Positions 20,426 through 33,014 of a stretch of 64,000 nucleotides of DNA are shown here, piece after piece. Both the position numbers and the translations under genes were made by a program. How positions within the stretch are numbered: position 1 is the stretch's first letter; each line of letters opens with the position of its first letter. This DNA is from Daucus carota subsp. sativus (Eukaryota; Streptophyta; Magnoliopsida; Apiales; Apiaceae): positions 56,968,949 through 57,032,948 of the forward strand of contig NC_030383.2 in NCBI RefSeq assembly GCF_001625215.2. The letters run 5' to 3'. The notes beneath the pieces are model-generated. The model did no database searches. It was not told the DNA's origin and was given only the letters and a program-made list of their open reading frames with translations.

Positions 20426-21190
20426 ATGTCTAGCTATCTGTGGAGAAGATATGCAGATCACGTGTACTCAAAATGGGAGAAAACTCTTCTTTGGGACATG
20501 ATTGATCCATATCGGCGACCAAAAACTTTTACCCCTCTTGTCACTATCTACATCTCTGCCTTCTACACTGGGGTTGTTGGTGCAGCAATTACGGAACAAC
20601 TCCACAAGGTAAAATTAGCAGTAGCTCCTCTTTTACAGTTCCATGAACTGTTTTTCTTGCTAATCAGTGGTTAAAGGTTAAAATATATGTTCTGTGTTCT
20701 AGACTGTATGCAGCTGTAAATTATACCGTAAAGAAAAGTCATTTTTGATCATTGTTGATAAAGAACATAAGAACCTGAATCCAACTCTAGGCTGCTTTTA
20801 CTAGGCATCGAGTGCTAGTTCATATTTTGTGGGCATGTGTTGAGGAAAGGAAGAGTTGTCACATGTCATATATGGAAATTTTAACTTTGTACTAATGCTT
20901 CTTTGGTTCTCTCTTAATTCTTCTAAATAATTTTATAATGTCTCTCTCTACATCAACAGCTGTCATAGCTATTTCAGAATAGTGGCTTTTCCTCTTTATA
21001 TATGAATTTTTTACCACACCATCCAGTTGACCTGAGTTATCATTTTTCTCTGTTTTTGTTCTGACTTTAATTCCACAAATTTGAGCAGGAAAAATACTGG
21101 GAAGAACACCCTGGAGAAGCAGTGCCAATAATGAAACCAAAGTTCTATGGAGGCCCCTGGAGGATATTCAGAGGGGATGTTCCCAAGTAA
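20426..21190 (+). CDS. EMB2752-like small membrane protein, two coding exons
   Basis: Exons 20426-20608 and 21089-21190 encode 94 residues. The protein begins MSSYLWRRYADHVYSKWEK and contains MIDPYRRPKTFTPLVTIYIS, AFYTGVVGAAITEQLHK and EKYWEEHPGEAVPIMKPKFY, ending RGDVPK. One membrane-spanning stretch covers roughly residues 34-56. The start is chosen because an acceptor lies 31 bp upstream and the ATG opens the conserved block. From memory this is the plant family of Arabidopsis EMB2752 (At4g29660), which in Arabidopsis lies directly beside ACHT2; the gene order here fits. Molecular role unknown to me; a mitochondrial or plastid membrane location is a guess. I first considered complex I subunit B15, but that protein differs. 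Confidence 0.8.
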
Positions 21191-22323
21191 TAAAGTTCGT
21201 GTACAACTAATTATGGATCTGTAGGACTTCATATGACCTGAGGAGGTGCTTATATATGAAAAGCTCAAGAGAAGAATATGAAATTGGTAGTACATATTAA
21301 TGAAACATAACCTTCACACATTTGTCTTATTGATAATTTGAAGCATCGACCCTGGATAGTTCCCTATATTTTCATATCCCATATGATTGTCTTGCTTTTG
21401 CATCCAAATGTGAACATCAGTAACTCCCTTCCATTAGTTCATGATTCATGAATCGTTTTTATTGTTAGCTCTTGAAACATGTGTAATGAAGTGCCAGTAG
21501 ATTTTCCTCCCTAGTGCTATATATTGTAGTTCAATGAACAGAACCGGACTCAGATACGCTGTTGTTGCAGTTAGACGAGGCAGATTTAAATACGAGTACA
21601 GGTACTGCACGCTCTTACTTGTGTTCTGGTTGGAATAGCGTTGTTGCGCTTCCAGAGGTATCTACATCCTGTCGCACATCATCGCTTCAAGTTGTCCGGT
21701 TTTTCTGAACCCCATATTCCAGGTACTTTTATTGCAAAAAAAAAAAAAAAATGAAAAAACACCATACCACGGAGTAAATACTTATCAGAATACTTACACA
21801 TAATTTAAGACTTTTTATATAATTTATTTTTAAAAAAACGTATATAATTCAGCGGGACCGAGAAATCTAACACAATTTGGATGGAGGGTCTGCCAGATGA
21901 ATAAATTCTTTTTCTTACCAATCAAATTAGTATTCATTCATTTGTCATATTGTACACTGTCATTTAATGTATAAGCAATTCAATTTTGGAACAGGCAACA
22001 CGTGGTGTCATAATGCAAGCAACTTCCCTTCAAATTTATTTGACTAAATGAAAAACGTACAGCAAATTACAACAGAGACAGAGTAATGTCACACACGTAT
22101 GGTCTCCAATATTTAAAATACTGCATTATTTCCTCCGCTAAATATTTAAAAACCATCAAATTCCTGGTTTGAATTCAAAGAGTGTGACACTTGATGATCT
22201 GATCTCTTATACTCTGTCAAAATCCACAAAAATAGCATCCCTTTTCTATTCTCATTCTTCCTTTCTCCCCCTCCCCTGCATTTCCCATATTTTTCTCTGC
22301 AAACTTTTCTGCAGAACACTAGA
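21191..22323. other. Spacer between the EMB2752-like and PRA1 genes
   Basis: Contains the 3' region of the upstream gene and the PRA1 promoter. No gene seen. The bases before 22324 are CT-rich (CTTCCTTTCTCCCCCTCCCC), typical of a plant 5' leader. Confidence 0.6.
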
Positions 22324-22920
22324 ATGCCAAGCTATGGCACTATACCAACTTCTACACTGCCTCAAGAACATGCACTCTTCTCCTCATCAACCGAGCAGTT
22401 TGTGACGCAGGCAAAAGAGCGGATCAGATCAGGCCTTGGCAGTCGTCGTGCATGGCATCAGGTCCTGATCCCTCCCACCATGCCTGACAGCTTCAACGAG
22501 GTCCTCAGCCGGATCTCAACAAACTTCTCCTACTTCTACATCAACTATGCCATTATCGCGGTTTTGGTCCTGTTTCTCAGCCTTTTGTGGCACCCGGGCA
22601 CCCTCATTGTACTGGTTTTCATGGTATCTGTGTGGTTGTTTCTCTATATTTTACGTGAACGTCCTATGGTTGTTTATGGCCAGGAAATTGATGATCTTGT
22701 GGTTTTAATTGGTCTGTGTGGTGTCACTATTCTTATGTTGATTTTAACGCATGCTACATATAATCTGGCTGTTGGGGTGGGGATTGGACTGCTGCTAGTT
22801 CTGATTCATTCTATTTTGAGAGGAACAGATGATTTGTATGTTTATGAAGAGCCTGCTGGCTCTTCTTCTTCATCTTCTGCTGCTGCTGGTAGCGCGACAG
22901 TATTGAGGCAAACCGTTTAA
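22324..22920 (+). CDS. PRA1 family protein (prenylated Rab acceptor), intronless
   Basis: 198 residues from one exon. The hydrophilic N-terminus has AKERIRSGLGSRRAWHQV (30-47), followed by the conserved RISTNFSYFYINYAIIAV. Two long hydrophobic hairpins span about residues 70-110 (with a WHPG turn at 89-92) and 124-164, separated by the conserved LRERPMVVYGQEIDD loop. The tail contains DDLYVYEEP and a Ser/Ala-rich end. PRA1 proteins sit in ER/Golgi/endosomal membranes and help deliver prenylated Rab GTPases. Length and lack of introns fit plant PRA1 B/D/E/F members. The start is chosen at the first ATG of the conserved frame after the CT-rich leader. Confidence 0.94.
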   Translation: MPSYGTIPTSTLPQEHALFSSSTEQFVTQAKERIRSGLGSRRAWHQVLIPPTMPDSFNEVLSRISTNFSYFYINYAIIAVLVLFLSLLWHPGTLIVLVFMVSVWLFLYILRERPMVVYGQEIDDLVVLIGLCGVTILMLILTHATYNLAVGVGIGLLLVLIHSILRGTDDLYVYEEPAGSSSSSSAAAGSATVLRQTV

Positions 22921-23584
22921 TTTTTTTGCGGATTGAGATTAGGATTTCGAGTGTTATTCTTTTGCAATTAACACATAGAGATGTTTGAGCTGTTCAGGAA
23001 GTGATTTTTCCACTTCTGATTTGTATGCATTGTTTGCTGGATATAGTTCTCACTTTCGAGTTTTGAAAATGTCAGTGAATACTAATACAGGTTCTGAGTA
23101 TCTGTTAAATGACCGTTTCTGCTAAAATCTCGAATTTCAGAACATTCCGTGTCTAAAATCGAATCTAACAGTGAATGGTGGCCCATCTTTTATTTTTCGA
23201 TGTTGAAGTATCAGAATATGATTAGAATACCTGATACAAATGGATGATTACCAGTCATGAGCTGGCTGAATAATAATGCTGGAACATCTAGAAATAAAAT
23301 AAAATAATGGTGACATCCCAAAGTATGAGACTGTAAAGGCGTTCGGCGTTCATCGATGATGTTTCATCACCGACAGGTTGATTAAAATTTGAAAACATCT
23401 GGCAGACAAATAATTTTCTAAACTAATCCCAGAAGGGTTTTTAATTGCTGGCAAACATCCTTTGACGTTATTTTTATTATTGGTTTACCGAAAAATATTC
23501 AGGAATAATAATATTTTGTAAATATATGTTTTATTTTAATAATTTTTACTAACATACATTTTTTCTGTAACAGAGTACCATATA

Positions 23585-23835
23585 CTCCCTCTGTCCCATT
23601 TAATTGTATACGTTTCTTTTCAACTGTTCGACACGCATTTCAATGCTCTTATAAAACATAGTTCCGTAACTTATTTTTGAGATTTTCTTTTTCTGAATAA
23701 AAATATAACATCCAAACTTTAATTCAGAAAAAGAAAATTTTAAAAATAAATTACACAACTACACTTTACAGGAGCATTAAAGTCCGTACCGCGTCCCCGT
23801 CCCCCAATGTATACTAATCAGGGGGACGGAGGGAG
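23585..23835. mobile_element. Stowaway-type MITE
   Basis: The left end CTCCCTCTGTCCCATTTAAT and right end GGGGGACGGAGGGAG are inverted, with TA on both sides. The interior TTCAGAAAAAGAAAATTTT mirrors AGATTTTCTTTTTCTGAAT, so the whole 251 bp can fold back. Confidence 0.85.
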
Positions 23836-23964
23836 TATACCTTTTCGCTATGTACAATCATACTTACAATCAAAATCAACCCAAATCAATATGAGTGTTG
23901 GCCCCAAGTGCACTTTTTGATAGTAGAATATTTCTATTGTCATTTTGAGAAATGGCTCCGAATG

Positions 23965-24125
23965 TCATTTCAAAACGCAAATTCATATTTTGTTAACAAA
24001 AACGCAACTTCAAGTCAGTGTTTTTGGCTCAAAACGCAACTTCAAGTCATTTTTTCAGCTGAAAACGCAACTTTAAGTCGTGTTTTACTCAAAAAAATCA
24101 AAACACAACTTCGATCGTGTTTTGA
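23965..24125. repeat. Short tandem-like repeats, AACGCAACTTCAAGTC
   Basis: Four spaced variants of AAAACGCAACTTCAAGTC(A/G)TGTTTT occur about 35-50 bp apart, with TTTTGAG-like joints. No reading frame is favoured. Probably an old local duplication. Confidence 0.6.
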
Positions 24126-25324
24126 AATGACAATTGAAATTATTTTTCAAAAATGACATTGAGGCCCATTTGATCTAATTTAGTAACCTTTTGGACCTTT
24201 TCTCAATCAATAAATGCGTTCTCAAAATTTAATAATTGTATCATCCTTGGTTGCGCAGAACAAGTTACTCGTTAAATCAAATTTGACTACAAATTAACTA
24301 AAAACAACTTTAAAAGGTTTTTATAGAGAAAATGATAAAGGAGAGTTGCATTTAATTAGTTGTGACATATAATTTTACAAAATTGTTGAGAATATTATAA
24401 ATTATAAAAGAAAAAATAGATTTTTTTTATCACTAAATTATTGAATTTCTAAAAAATTTACTATCAAACAATACACTTAATCAATATAACTACTAATTTT
24501 ACATACGTTTCTCAATTTAGATATTCTGTTAAGTTTTAATAATTAATTGTTAAAAAATCACGACGTGGTAGATATATATAGCCTGGCTATTTGATGCTAA
24601 GTAACAGATATATATATTTGAATTTTGAACTATTATTTTTATGAAAGAAAATAAGTTATAATTTTTTTTTACGTAGGAACCGCTACCCTCTGGAGACGCA
24701 CCTTGTGACCAAGAAGATACAAATCCCTTCTTTTAACCAGCTGAACCAATCTTTGCGGACATAATTTTAAATAACTCTAATATAATATAATGTGATGTCT
24801 CTTTCTTCTTCAATTATCAAACTAAGTTCCGTATAATTTACCTTAGTAGTAGTGTGGATTTCATTAAGGGTAATTTATTTTAGCTGTAGTGTGGATTTGT
24901 TTTAGGGTGTAATTGAAGATATTCATTTACAAAGATTAAAATAATCAATAGTTAGATTATGTCCAAATTAATTAATAGTTAGATTGAGAAGACTCCGTGA
25001 ATATAGGCTAAGTTAAAGTGTTCCATTGCTAAAATTAATATTTAAAAATATATCATCTATGTATTTCACATTCGCAGCTATTTTAACAATAATAACTCAA
25101 ACTTAACAAAATATTTATATCAAATACAAATGTAACATTAATGACTTGAATTGTGATCTGGTAAGTTGTTTAAAGTTTAAATATTTGAGTGACAAAATAA
25201 ATTATTTTTTCATTATAAAATTTAATGATATGGCTAAAATCACAAATGACTCTATACTTATTGGGGTATTATAAAACATCTCAACCATGAGGGAAAATAA
25301 ACTATTTGATGAAAATGATAGTAG

Positions 25325-25327
<3 letters not shown>

Positions 25328-25373
<46 letters not shown>
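25328..25373. repeat. (AT)n microsatellite
   Basis: About 23 AT units directly abutting the left end of the element at 25374-26620. Confidence 0.95.
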
Positions 25374-25376
<3 letters not shown>

Positions 25377-26620
25377 CATAGTTCAATGAGTAACTCTTTT
25401 ATTCTAGTAACCTAGTAACTTTCAATCCTGGCCATAGATTATATCTGCATGTGCACCTAAAAGCTTGTAACTGCTGCTGCTTGTAACTGCCTGGACTGCC
25501 GAGACAGTAGCACATGTATAAACCTTAATTTTTTAGTCATCTAGTTTTTTTTATCTTGGTTATGTATTTCATTTTATTATATTCTTAATTTTTTTAATCA
25601 TATTTTTTTATGATACATATTTTTAGTTTTTGGATGTGCATTATACTACCTATATGAAAAGTACATGAAAAATTAAAATGAAAATATTTATACAAAAAAT
25701 ATCTAACATGCTAAAAGTAATATACATAAAAAAAAATTATATATAAATAAAATACAGAAAATGTGAGAAAAATATAGTATTTGAAAATACAGGACATTTA
25801 TTCTTATTTTTTATATTTGAAAAAGTTATGTTCTGTATTTAAATAATCTTAACTAGGTTATGTTTAAAATTATTTTTATAAAATATAGAAATATATGTTC
25901 TGTATTTAAAAAACTTAAAACATATTTTGTATAACAAAACATAAAACATAATGAAATTATAAATTAATAATAAACATGTGAGAAAAATATAGAGTATAAA
26001 AAAATACAGGACATTGTATTAGTTGTATTGTGTATATTTTCTAATCTTCAAATTTTTATATTTTAATGTTGAATATATTTATTTGATAGGGGTCTACAGA
26101 ACTTGTGGTAGGTTTCTACAGAACTTTAGGTTTAACAAGCAAATTTCGAATTTACAGAATATAATTTTCAAATACAGAACATATGTTCTATATTTCAAAA
26201 CACTATATTTTTTATAAAAAAAAAAACAAAACATGAAAATATATATGTTATTATAAATAGAACATGTAGGAAATAATTGCAAAACCAAATAATATTATTA
26301 AGAAAAAAATACAGAACTAGTTGAAATATAAAAAGCACGCAATAAAATTAGATAGGGTGAATAAACTACATCACATAAAAACAATACAGAACATGAATGA
26401 GTTAATGTACTATTAACAATATTTAATTTTAAAATTTTATAACATTGTTTTTCATAATAAATAGTATACCCATTTATATTTTTTGTACAACAGTACAGAA
26501 CACTAAGAATAAGTTGTACGTGTCTTGTACGTGTCCTTTAGCCCTGTCAGTTTTTTTAGGTTAACTGCTAGCAGAGTTACTAAGTTACCAGTTTAATGAG
26601 TTCCTCAAGGAGAAGCCCCC
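25374..26620. mobile_element. 1.25 kb TIR element inserted in a (TA)n tract
   Basis: The left end GGGCATAGTTCAATGAGTAA with TTCTAGTAACCTAGTAAC is matched inversely at the right end (inverse GGGGGCTTCTCCTTGAGGAA with AAACTGGTAACTTAGTAAC). (TA)n lies on both outer sides (to 25373, and 26621-26641), as for Micron-like MITEs that target TA microsatellites. The interior has no coding capacity but repeats the word TACAGAACA (or TACAGGACA) at many places between 25750 and 26500. Superfamily uncertain. Confidence 0.6.
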
Positions 26621-27723
26621 TATATATATATATATATATATTACGAAGGTCAGGACAAGTACCCCACTGTCCCATAATCAATCCATCCCAGATAGTGATA
26701 ATATTGTGTAAAATAATTCCTTGATAGTAAATTTCTAAAAAAAAGTTATAGTTAAGTGACAATATAATCTATTTTCCCAATCGTATGGGTTTAATCCACT
26801 CCAATCTTGTATATGATGTTTTGTTGTAAAATAAATAAATTTACACAAATATCTCAAACAATCTTGATATCCAAGGCGGAGGTGGGTATGAGATAAAAGT
26901 AGTAGAATCAATCTCATTTTTAATTTTTTTCATATTTAAACAATTAAATATTATTATTTAATACAAAATAATCAATGATGCAAAAATATATAATCATAAT
27001 AATAATAATTTTATTAATATTTTTAATTATTAATAAATTAATTTGAATTGAATTGAATAAATTGATTGCCCTTCTCAACCAAACACTACAAACACATATC
27101 AATATGATACTTTAAATTCATACCAACTTCTCCCGATTTTCTCGATTGCACCGTTTCACAGAACAAACGACTCTTAAACTAAACCTAAAAAACCAAAAAA
27201 TTGTAACCACAACCAAACTCCTGTATTAAAGTTTCAGGCTAGTGAAAGAAAACTTCTTATTTTTCGAACACCGGTCGGTTCAGGTCGGCATCTCATCGCA
27301 AATCACAAGGTGCATTTCGAAAACCCGAAAACTCGGGTGCGCACGCATGTGCATGCAGACAGGAGATCGGTGAATGAAATTTATCCTTTTCATTGTGCAA
27401 CATTTTCTATTAAACAAATGCAGAGATTGAAAGGTGAGAAAGGAAACTATATGCATTATCTTCATATAAACTGCACAACGAATATCGAATATAACCGAAA
27501 AAAAAGAGTAAAGCTGCAGCTAGTCTTGGATTTTTTGCCATTTAATCTAGATCAAAAAGTAGTAAAGTATGCACATTAGTAACAAAGAAGCTGGCCTAAA
27601 GCAAGAACCAAACACCACCAGATGGCTACGAGGTTCCGATTTCGTTAACCGTCTCATTAACCATGAACCAAACACGCCCAAGATCATATTTTCGCGTTGT
27701 GTGTTTGGGATTTGGGAATCAAT

Positions 27724-29385
27724 CTATGTCCAGCCTTGTTTGTACCGGCTGAAAAGATCTTCAGTTTGTGCATTCTTGTACGCGCAACAGGCTATTAGGT
27801 AAACCCATATCAGAACCACCACCGCAATTATCACTATAACATTGGCCTTTTTCCACTCCTTTCTTACATTTCCGAGTAGCCCAGCTTTACAAGAATCACA
27901 ATTGTAACACAACTGGTTTGGTTCATTGTTCCAGATAGCGCAATCTGGATCAGAAACTGGGTTCATCGGGTTCACCCACGTTACAGGGTTCACATACTGG
28001 AATCCGCAGACACTTGGAGGCTTGCAACATCCTGACTGCACACATGTTACAATCATCGTTAGCTAGAAACAAAACACACCATTAAATAAGTACATTTTCA
28101 AGAATTTGAGTTAAAATTAGTTGTTGCATTACAAACAGCGGTGTATCTGAAAAAATCTAGCAATTGATCAAAATTAGGATCAAAATTATTTCGAGTTCAA
28201 TATTAGTTGAAGGGGAGAATTGCACTTATAACACAAAGACCCATCAATCAAACCACTTTTTTCGATATAAATGCAGATGAAACACGCATCAATCAAGCTA
28301 CCATATGAGTAGGTGCTCTAGAGAATTCAATATCATCCAAAATTTGACCATAAGAAAAGCAGAATTTAATAAAATTAAAAGCAAGATTGGCAATAATGAA
28401 ACATATGAAGATGGTGTTTGGTATGAAATTGACAGCAGGGAGCCAACAGGTCCTCATGGTAGGTCCCTTTAGTATCTTGTTTACTTATTAGTATGCTGTA
28501 GTGGTCCTATTATGAAGTTTTGGATGCATTCACCACAGAATGATCCTAGAAACTGCAGAGCAGAACCTCTTTGTAACACTTCGCAAAGTCAATTTAAGTC
28601 ACAACTCAGAATCTTATTCTACTGCCAATTTTATCCATCTTTAGCCTACTGCCTGGCGGATATTATATTTTCTTAATAACAAGAGGTCGATGATTTAAGT
28701 CTCTCACACGGGCAGGAGCAATTGAGTATATAAATTCATGTAACCGATTACAGAGGAATTCTTGATTTCTCAAATTTGTAACAAAGTTTCTTGACAAAAC
28801 CATCCACATACACAAATTCATAAATTTTAACAAGATGGAAATGAAAAAATTTATCCAAAAAAAAAACCGAGACCATGAAAATCATACCTGAATAGGAGAA
28901 AGACGAGCAGCATAAAATTGGTCAGCAGAAGCATACTTCTGACTCAACTTGGGACAAACTTTAGAATCAAAAATACAATCCCTTATACTCCCCCAATTAT
29001 CAGAATTAGTAACATGGTTCCTCAGCCAATCCGAATACCCCGAAAGCCGGTAATCCCTGTACCCCCGGCCCTGCACATCATAAGCCCCCGAAGGCCTCGC
29101 AGCCACAAAGGCAAGAACAAGGAGAATAATGAGAACAACAATGAGAAACGCCATCGAAAACAGGAAGAAAGCAAGTAAGCCCTGTTTATTCCAGTAAGCA
29201 CCGACAAAGCCAGACAAGGTGACGAGGAAAAAGATGATGCCAATGAAAATGAGAGGGAAGCGAAGCCAGTTGATGCACTGGTTGTCGTGGTTTGAGGCTA
29301 GCCAGATCCCAGCTGAGATTATGGGGATCGAACACATGAGGGCTATGAAGTTGAGGATTGCTATGAGGTTGTTGCTTACTGCCAT
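27724..29385 (-). CDS. Tetraspanin, TET8-like, two exons
   Basis: Exon 1 is 29385-28888 and exon 2 is 28035-27724, joined in phase 0 to 269 residues. The start MAVSNNLIAILNFIALMCS is chosen because plant tetraspanins begin this way; an in-frame upstream ATG at 29505 would add 40 polar residues not expected in the family. Four membrane segments lie near residues 7-29, 41-63, 72-97 and 224-248. The large extracellular loop carries GCCKPPSVCGFQY (plant GCCK/RP signature) and more cysteines (CYNCDSC) for disulfides. Tetraspanins organise membrane microdomains; TET8-type proteins mark plant exosomes. The 852 bp intron before GCCKPP is the usual position for plant tetraspanins. Intact. Confidence 0.94.
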
Positions 29386-30518
29386 GGTGGAGGTGGTGAG
29401 TTTGGGACAGGGGTGGTGTGAAACTGAAAGGTGGTTTGGTTGATGAGGAGATGAGATGATGGTTCGAGTTTTAACTTTGTGTGGAGAGTTTCGTACTTTT
29501 TCCACACATTTGTAAGTTAGTTTCCCTGGTATTTCATTTCAGGGCACCTCTCGTTTCTTTATATTTTTTTCGAACGATATTGACATGTATTTTAAGATAC
29601 ACAAGAAGTATAGATTATTAAATGTTTTTTTAACTTTTTTTGTTATGTGTAAAATTTAAATATTAAATTTTTATTATTAAAAAAATTATAATAATCTATC
29701 AAAATATATTTTATGAGAGATATTTAAAATGTATATCAAATTTTCGTCTTTCGATATAAACAATCCAAGGGAGGAGCTTTTCATCCCACCGTGTTTTCTT
29801 GGAATTGCATGTTGGAGCTTTTCATCTCACCGTGTTTTCTTCGAAATGCATGTTACTCGTCTTGGTATGGTGTTATGCCTGCTTGGGTGTAATATTTTTT
29901 GACTTTTCTTTTCTTGCAAGTAGAGATGTGTATGTAGTAAAAATCAAACCGATTTAGTTTAGTTAATTGAAACGGAATTTTTTTTAAAAAAATGTTATCA
30001 AAAACCCAATCAAAATTAATTTAATTTTCAAACTGAACCAAAATTAATATTTCAATTATTTTTGAAAACCAATTTTTAAAACCGAAATTTACAAGGCACA
30101 TAATCACTTAGTAAATATATGCGCTACTGGTGCAAATTTAACCAAAACAACTAGCTTCCAAACATTTAGACAAAACAAAGTTAAGAAGATTGAGTTCAAT
30201 CTCTCAAAATGACAATAAAATTTGAGCAAGATTGCAACCCGAGCCAAAATAATAGGCGGTTGACACTTTGATGCTGTAATTGCACACTAACACTAGTAGT
30301 TGCAACCCAAGAAGATAACAAATCAAGAACAAATTGATTCGAAAAAGATTTACCTCAATGATATTTGATTCAGGGATTTAGTGTGATCACACAAGTCTGG
30401 ACTCTGAGCAGCGACAAGGTAAAGTTATTAATTAATGTATTATTTAATTTTTTACTATTAACTAAAATATTAATATTTTTTTAATCTATTTTTTTTACCA
30501 AATATAGAGCGGATTTCA
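29386..30518. other. Tetraspanin promoter and AT-rich spacer
   Basis: CT/GA-rich leader sequence lies next to the tetraspanin ATG, followed by A/T-rich DNA. A short direct repeat, GGAGCTTTTCATCYCACCGTGTTTTCTT, occurs twice (about 29774 and 29814). No gene recognised. Confidence 0.5.
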
Positions 30519-30761
30519 TTAATACTTTGAAAGAGACTCAATCGGGACTAACCTCCAACTGATCATGCAACCAGGTTGAAAAACAAATAAACGAGCTAAA
30601 TAATTAGCCGCTTTGTTTCCGAATTGCTTAACTACTTGAATACAAATAATCTGAAAATTAAAAATGAAAGATGATGATTTTCCGAGTAATCCAGCCTGCA
30701 TCTCCATTGAAAACAATGGTTTCACAATTGACACATCGCACAAAGCGAGACACTCAAACAC
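30519..30761 (-). pseudogene. RNase H-like (RVT_3) fragment of a retroelement or RNase H gene
   Basis: The minus strand reads IICIQVVKQFGNKAANYLAR followed by PGCMISWRLVPIESLS and a stop. This resembles the C-terminal helix of the plant RNase H-like domain (VxRxxNxxAHxLAR) found at the end of many non-LTR retrotransposon proteins and their host-encoded relatives. The expected His is Asn (AANYLAR) and nothing upstream matches the rest of the domain. Confidence 0.55.
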
Positions 30762-32279
30762 AGAAACAACAACTCAATCAGAAGCAAACGAAAAAACTTA
30801 AAAGGATTTTTCGAGTTTTGTGCAAAACTCGATTTTATTGATGAAGAGACAAACCAACAAATGATGTTTCTTAGATAGAAAATTAAAAACAAGAAAACTG
30901 TGTTTTGTGGATAGAGAAACGGAGGTTAGCAATTGTGATTAGCATGGAAGAGGGAATTGTTATAGGAAGAAAGGGGATAGAGATGGAGGTGGAGACAGAG
31001 ATGGTACAAGAAATGGAGATGGAGGCGATTAGGCTTAGAGGAAGATGGGACGGCCGACTCTCATATTTTTTTTAATCTATTAGTATATCGGATTGGTGAC
31101 AACAATAAGAAAAGTAGCAAAAGGAGAGTGAAGTAACCAAGCAAAAGCTCCTACGAAGAGAGAACATATGCGAAAAGAAGAAGGGGAAAAGCTAGAGCTC
31201 AAAATTCGGAGAATGATTCAATTGGAGGAAGAAAAGCTCATGAGCAAGTCCTGCTCAAAGCGGACCAAAAAAAGAGCAACCCCTGAACTAATCTTTGATG
31301 ATGAGAATGATGAGGATCAGGCCAATCTAAGAGACATGATCCATGAATTGCAGAAGAAAGTTAGCAAAGACTCCGGGTTCGAGATTGGGGAAACCCTAAC
31401 CCGTTTCAGCCATTCTTTAGAAGCCATACCCAGGCAAAAGAATATTAAGCACTTCAATTTTGAATCCATCGACGGGATAGGAGACCCGGAGGAGCATCGG
31501 AATTACTTTGAACAGATAGCTTCAATCAACTACTACAATGACCTTACCAAGTGCAAGTTTTTTGCATCAACTTTCAAATGAGGGGCTTAAAGAGGGGTGC
31601 AGGATCCCCTCTCGAAGCATACGAAGCTTGAAAGACTTCAGGGAGTCCTTCCTTCAAAGGTTCCGAGCAAACAAGACATATGAGCTTCACATGTGTCACC
31701 TGTAAATGATCCGACAATATGATAATGACGCACTCTCAGCCTGCATGAGACGTTTTCAGGAAGCAATCATTAAAATTTCAAACTTGGATGAAAGGGAGGC
31801 CCTAAGAATCTTCAGAAGGAACTTACATACAGAACACTACGAAAGTTATGTAGTGGAACTAATCAACAATGAACCATAAAGCTTAGCAGCAACCTATGGT
31901 ATATGTATCAGGTTCATCAAGGCGAATGAGGGCTCCGGGCTATGAGGATGACCCGAAATGGGAGTTTGGGTGGCAAAAATCCTGATGACCAACCAAAAGA
32001 GGGTTACCATCAAGATAAGACGTTCAAGCAGAATCAGCAAACAAAGAATGAAGGAACAACTAGAGCAATCCTAAGAGCTCTCATCCTATAACAGATTAGT
32101 CTTTCCTTGTTATCTTTCATACTGTATGTAGAGTATTTTGAAATTAATGAGAATAAGTTTCTTTTATTAGCAATCTATGTTATTATCATGATAAGCAATC
32201 AAAGACCCTGGATTAATAAAATCGAGGAAATATCAAACAAAAAATTAACAATACTTAGATAAATCTTGTAAAGCACCAC

Positions 32280-33010
32280 TAGTCCTGACACGAATGTGTT
32301 TGGACTTGAAAAACAAAATCCAAAAGCAATCATGCCAGTCCTGATTCAATAATGAGTCCCGGACAAGGCATTAGGAAAAAGCCACCTTACTATACTTGAA
32401 TCAGAATGAGTCCGAACTAGGCAATCATACTAGTCCTCATTCAACAATGAGTCCCAGACTATGCATTATAAAATACTTTTTCTAAGCTATCATACTAGTC
32501 CTGGCATCGAATGAGACCTGACTGGATATTAGAAAATACTTTTTCTAAGCAATCTTACTAGTCCCGATTAAACAATGTGTCCGACATAGGAATTAAAAAA
32601 TACTTTTTCTAATCAATCATACTAGTCTTGATTCAACAATGTGTCCGAACTAGGAATTAGAAAATACTTTTTCTAAGCCACCTTACTAGTCTTGATTCCA
32701 TAATAAGTCCATACTAGGCATTAAAAAATACTTTTTTAAAGCCACCTTACTAGTCCCGACTCAGAATAATTCTGGACTAAGCAATGATACTAGTCCTGAT
32801 TCAACAATGAGAACTAGTCATTAGAAAATACTTTTTCTAAGCCATCATACTAATCCTGACTCATAATGAGTCCGAACTAGACATTAGAGAATACTTTTTT
32901 CTAAGCCATCATACTAGTCCTGATTCAACAATAAGTCCAGATTATGCCTTAAAAAATATTTTATCAAAGCAACATATTGGTCCTAGTTCAGCAATGAGTC
33001 CGGACTATAC
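32280..33010. repeat. Tandem array A (about 60-70 bp units) within the gypsy fossil
   Basis: About ten diverged units share CATACTAGTCCTGATTCAAC, AATGAGTCCGGACTAGGCAT and AAAATACTTTTTCTAAGC. The units differ in length and order, so the array is old. Confidence 0.8.
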
Positions 33011-33014
33011 ATTA

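Larger units (their letters stand above)
22921..27723. other. AT-rich spacer between the PRA1 and tetraspanin genes
   Basis: About 4.8 kb without a convincing gene. It holds a Stowaway MITE (23585-23835), several AACGCAACTTCAAGTC repeats near 23965-24110, an (AT)n tract, a 1.25 kb TIR element (25374-26620) and featureless A/T-rich DNA. Near 27625-27690 ACCAAACACCACC and ACCAAACACGCCC may be ends of a degraded MITE. Confidence 0.6.

Noticed and set aside
20426-21190. Complex I subunit B15 (NDUFB4) for the 94-residue protein
   Set aside because: The plant B15 protein I remember has a different sequence (short, with FRWTRRN-type text). The YLWRRYAD...YRRPKTFTPL pattern and position beside an ACHT gene fit EMB2752 better.
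29386-29505. Upstream ATG extending the tetraspanin by 40 residues
   Set aside because: The extension is polar (HQPNHLSVSHHP) and unlike any tetraspanin N-terminus; MAVSNN fits the family.
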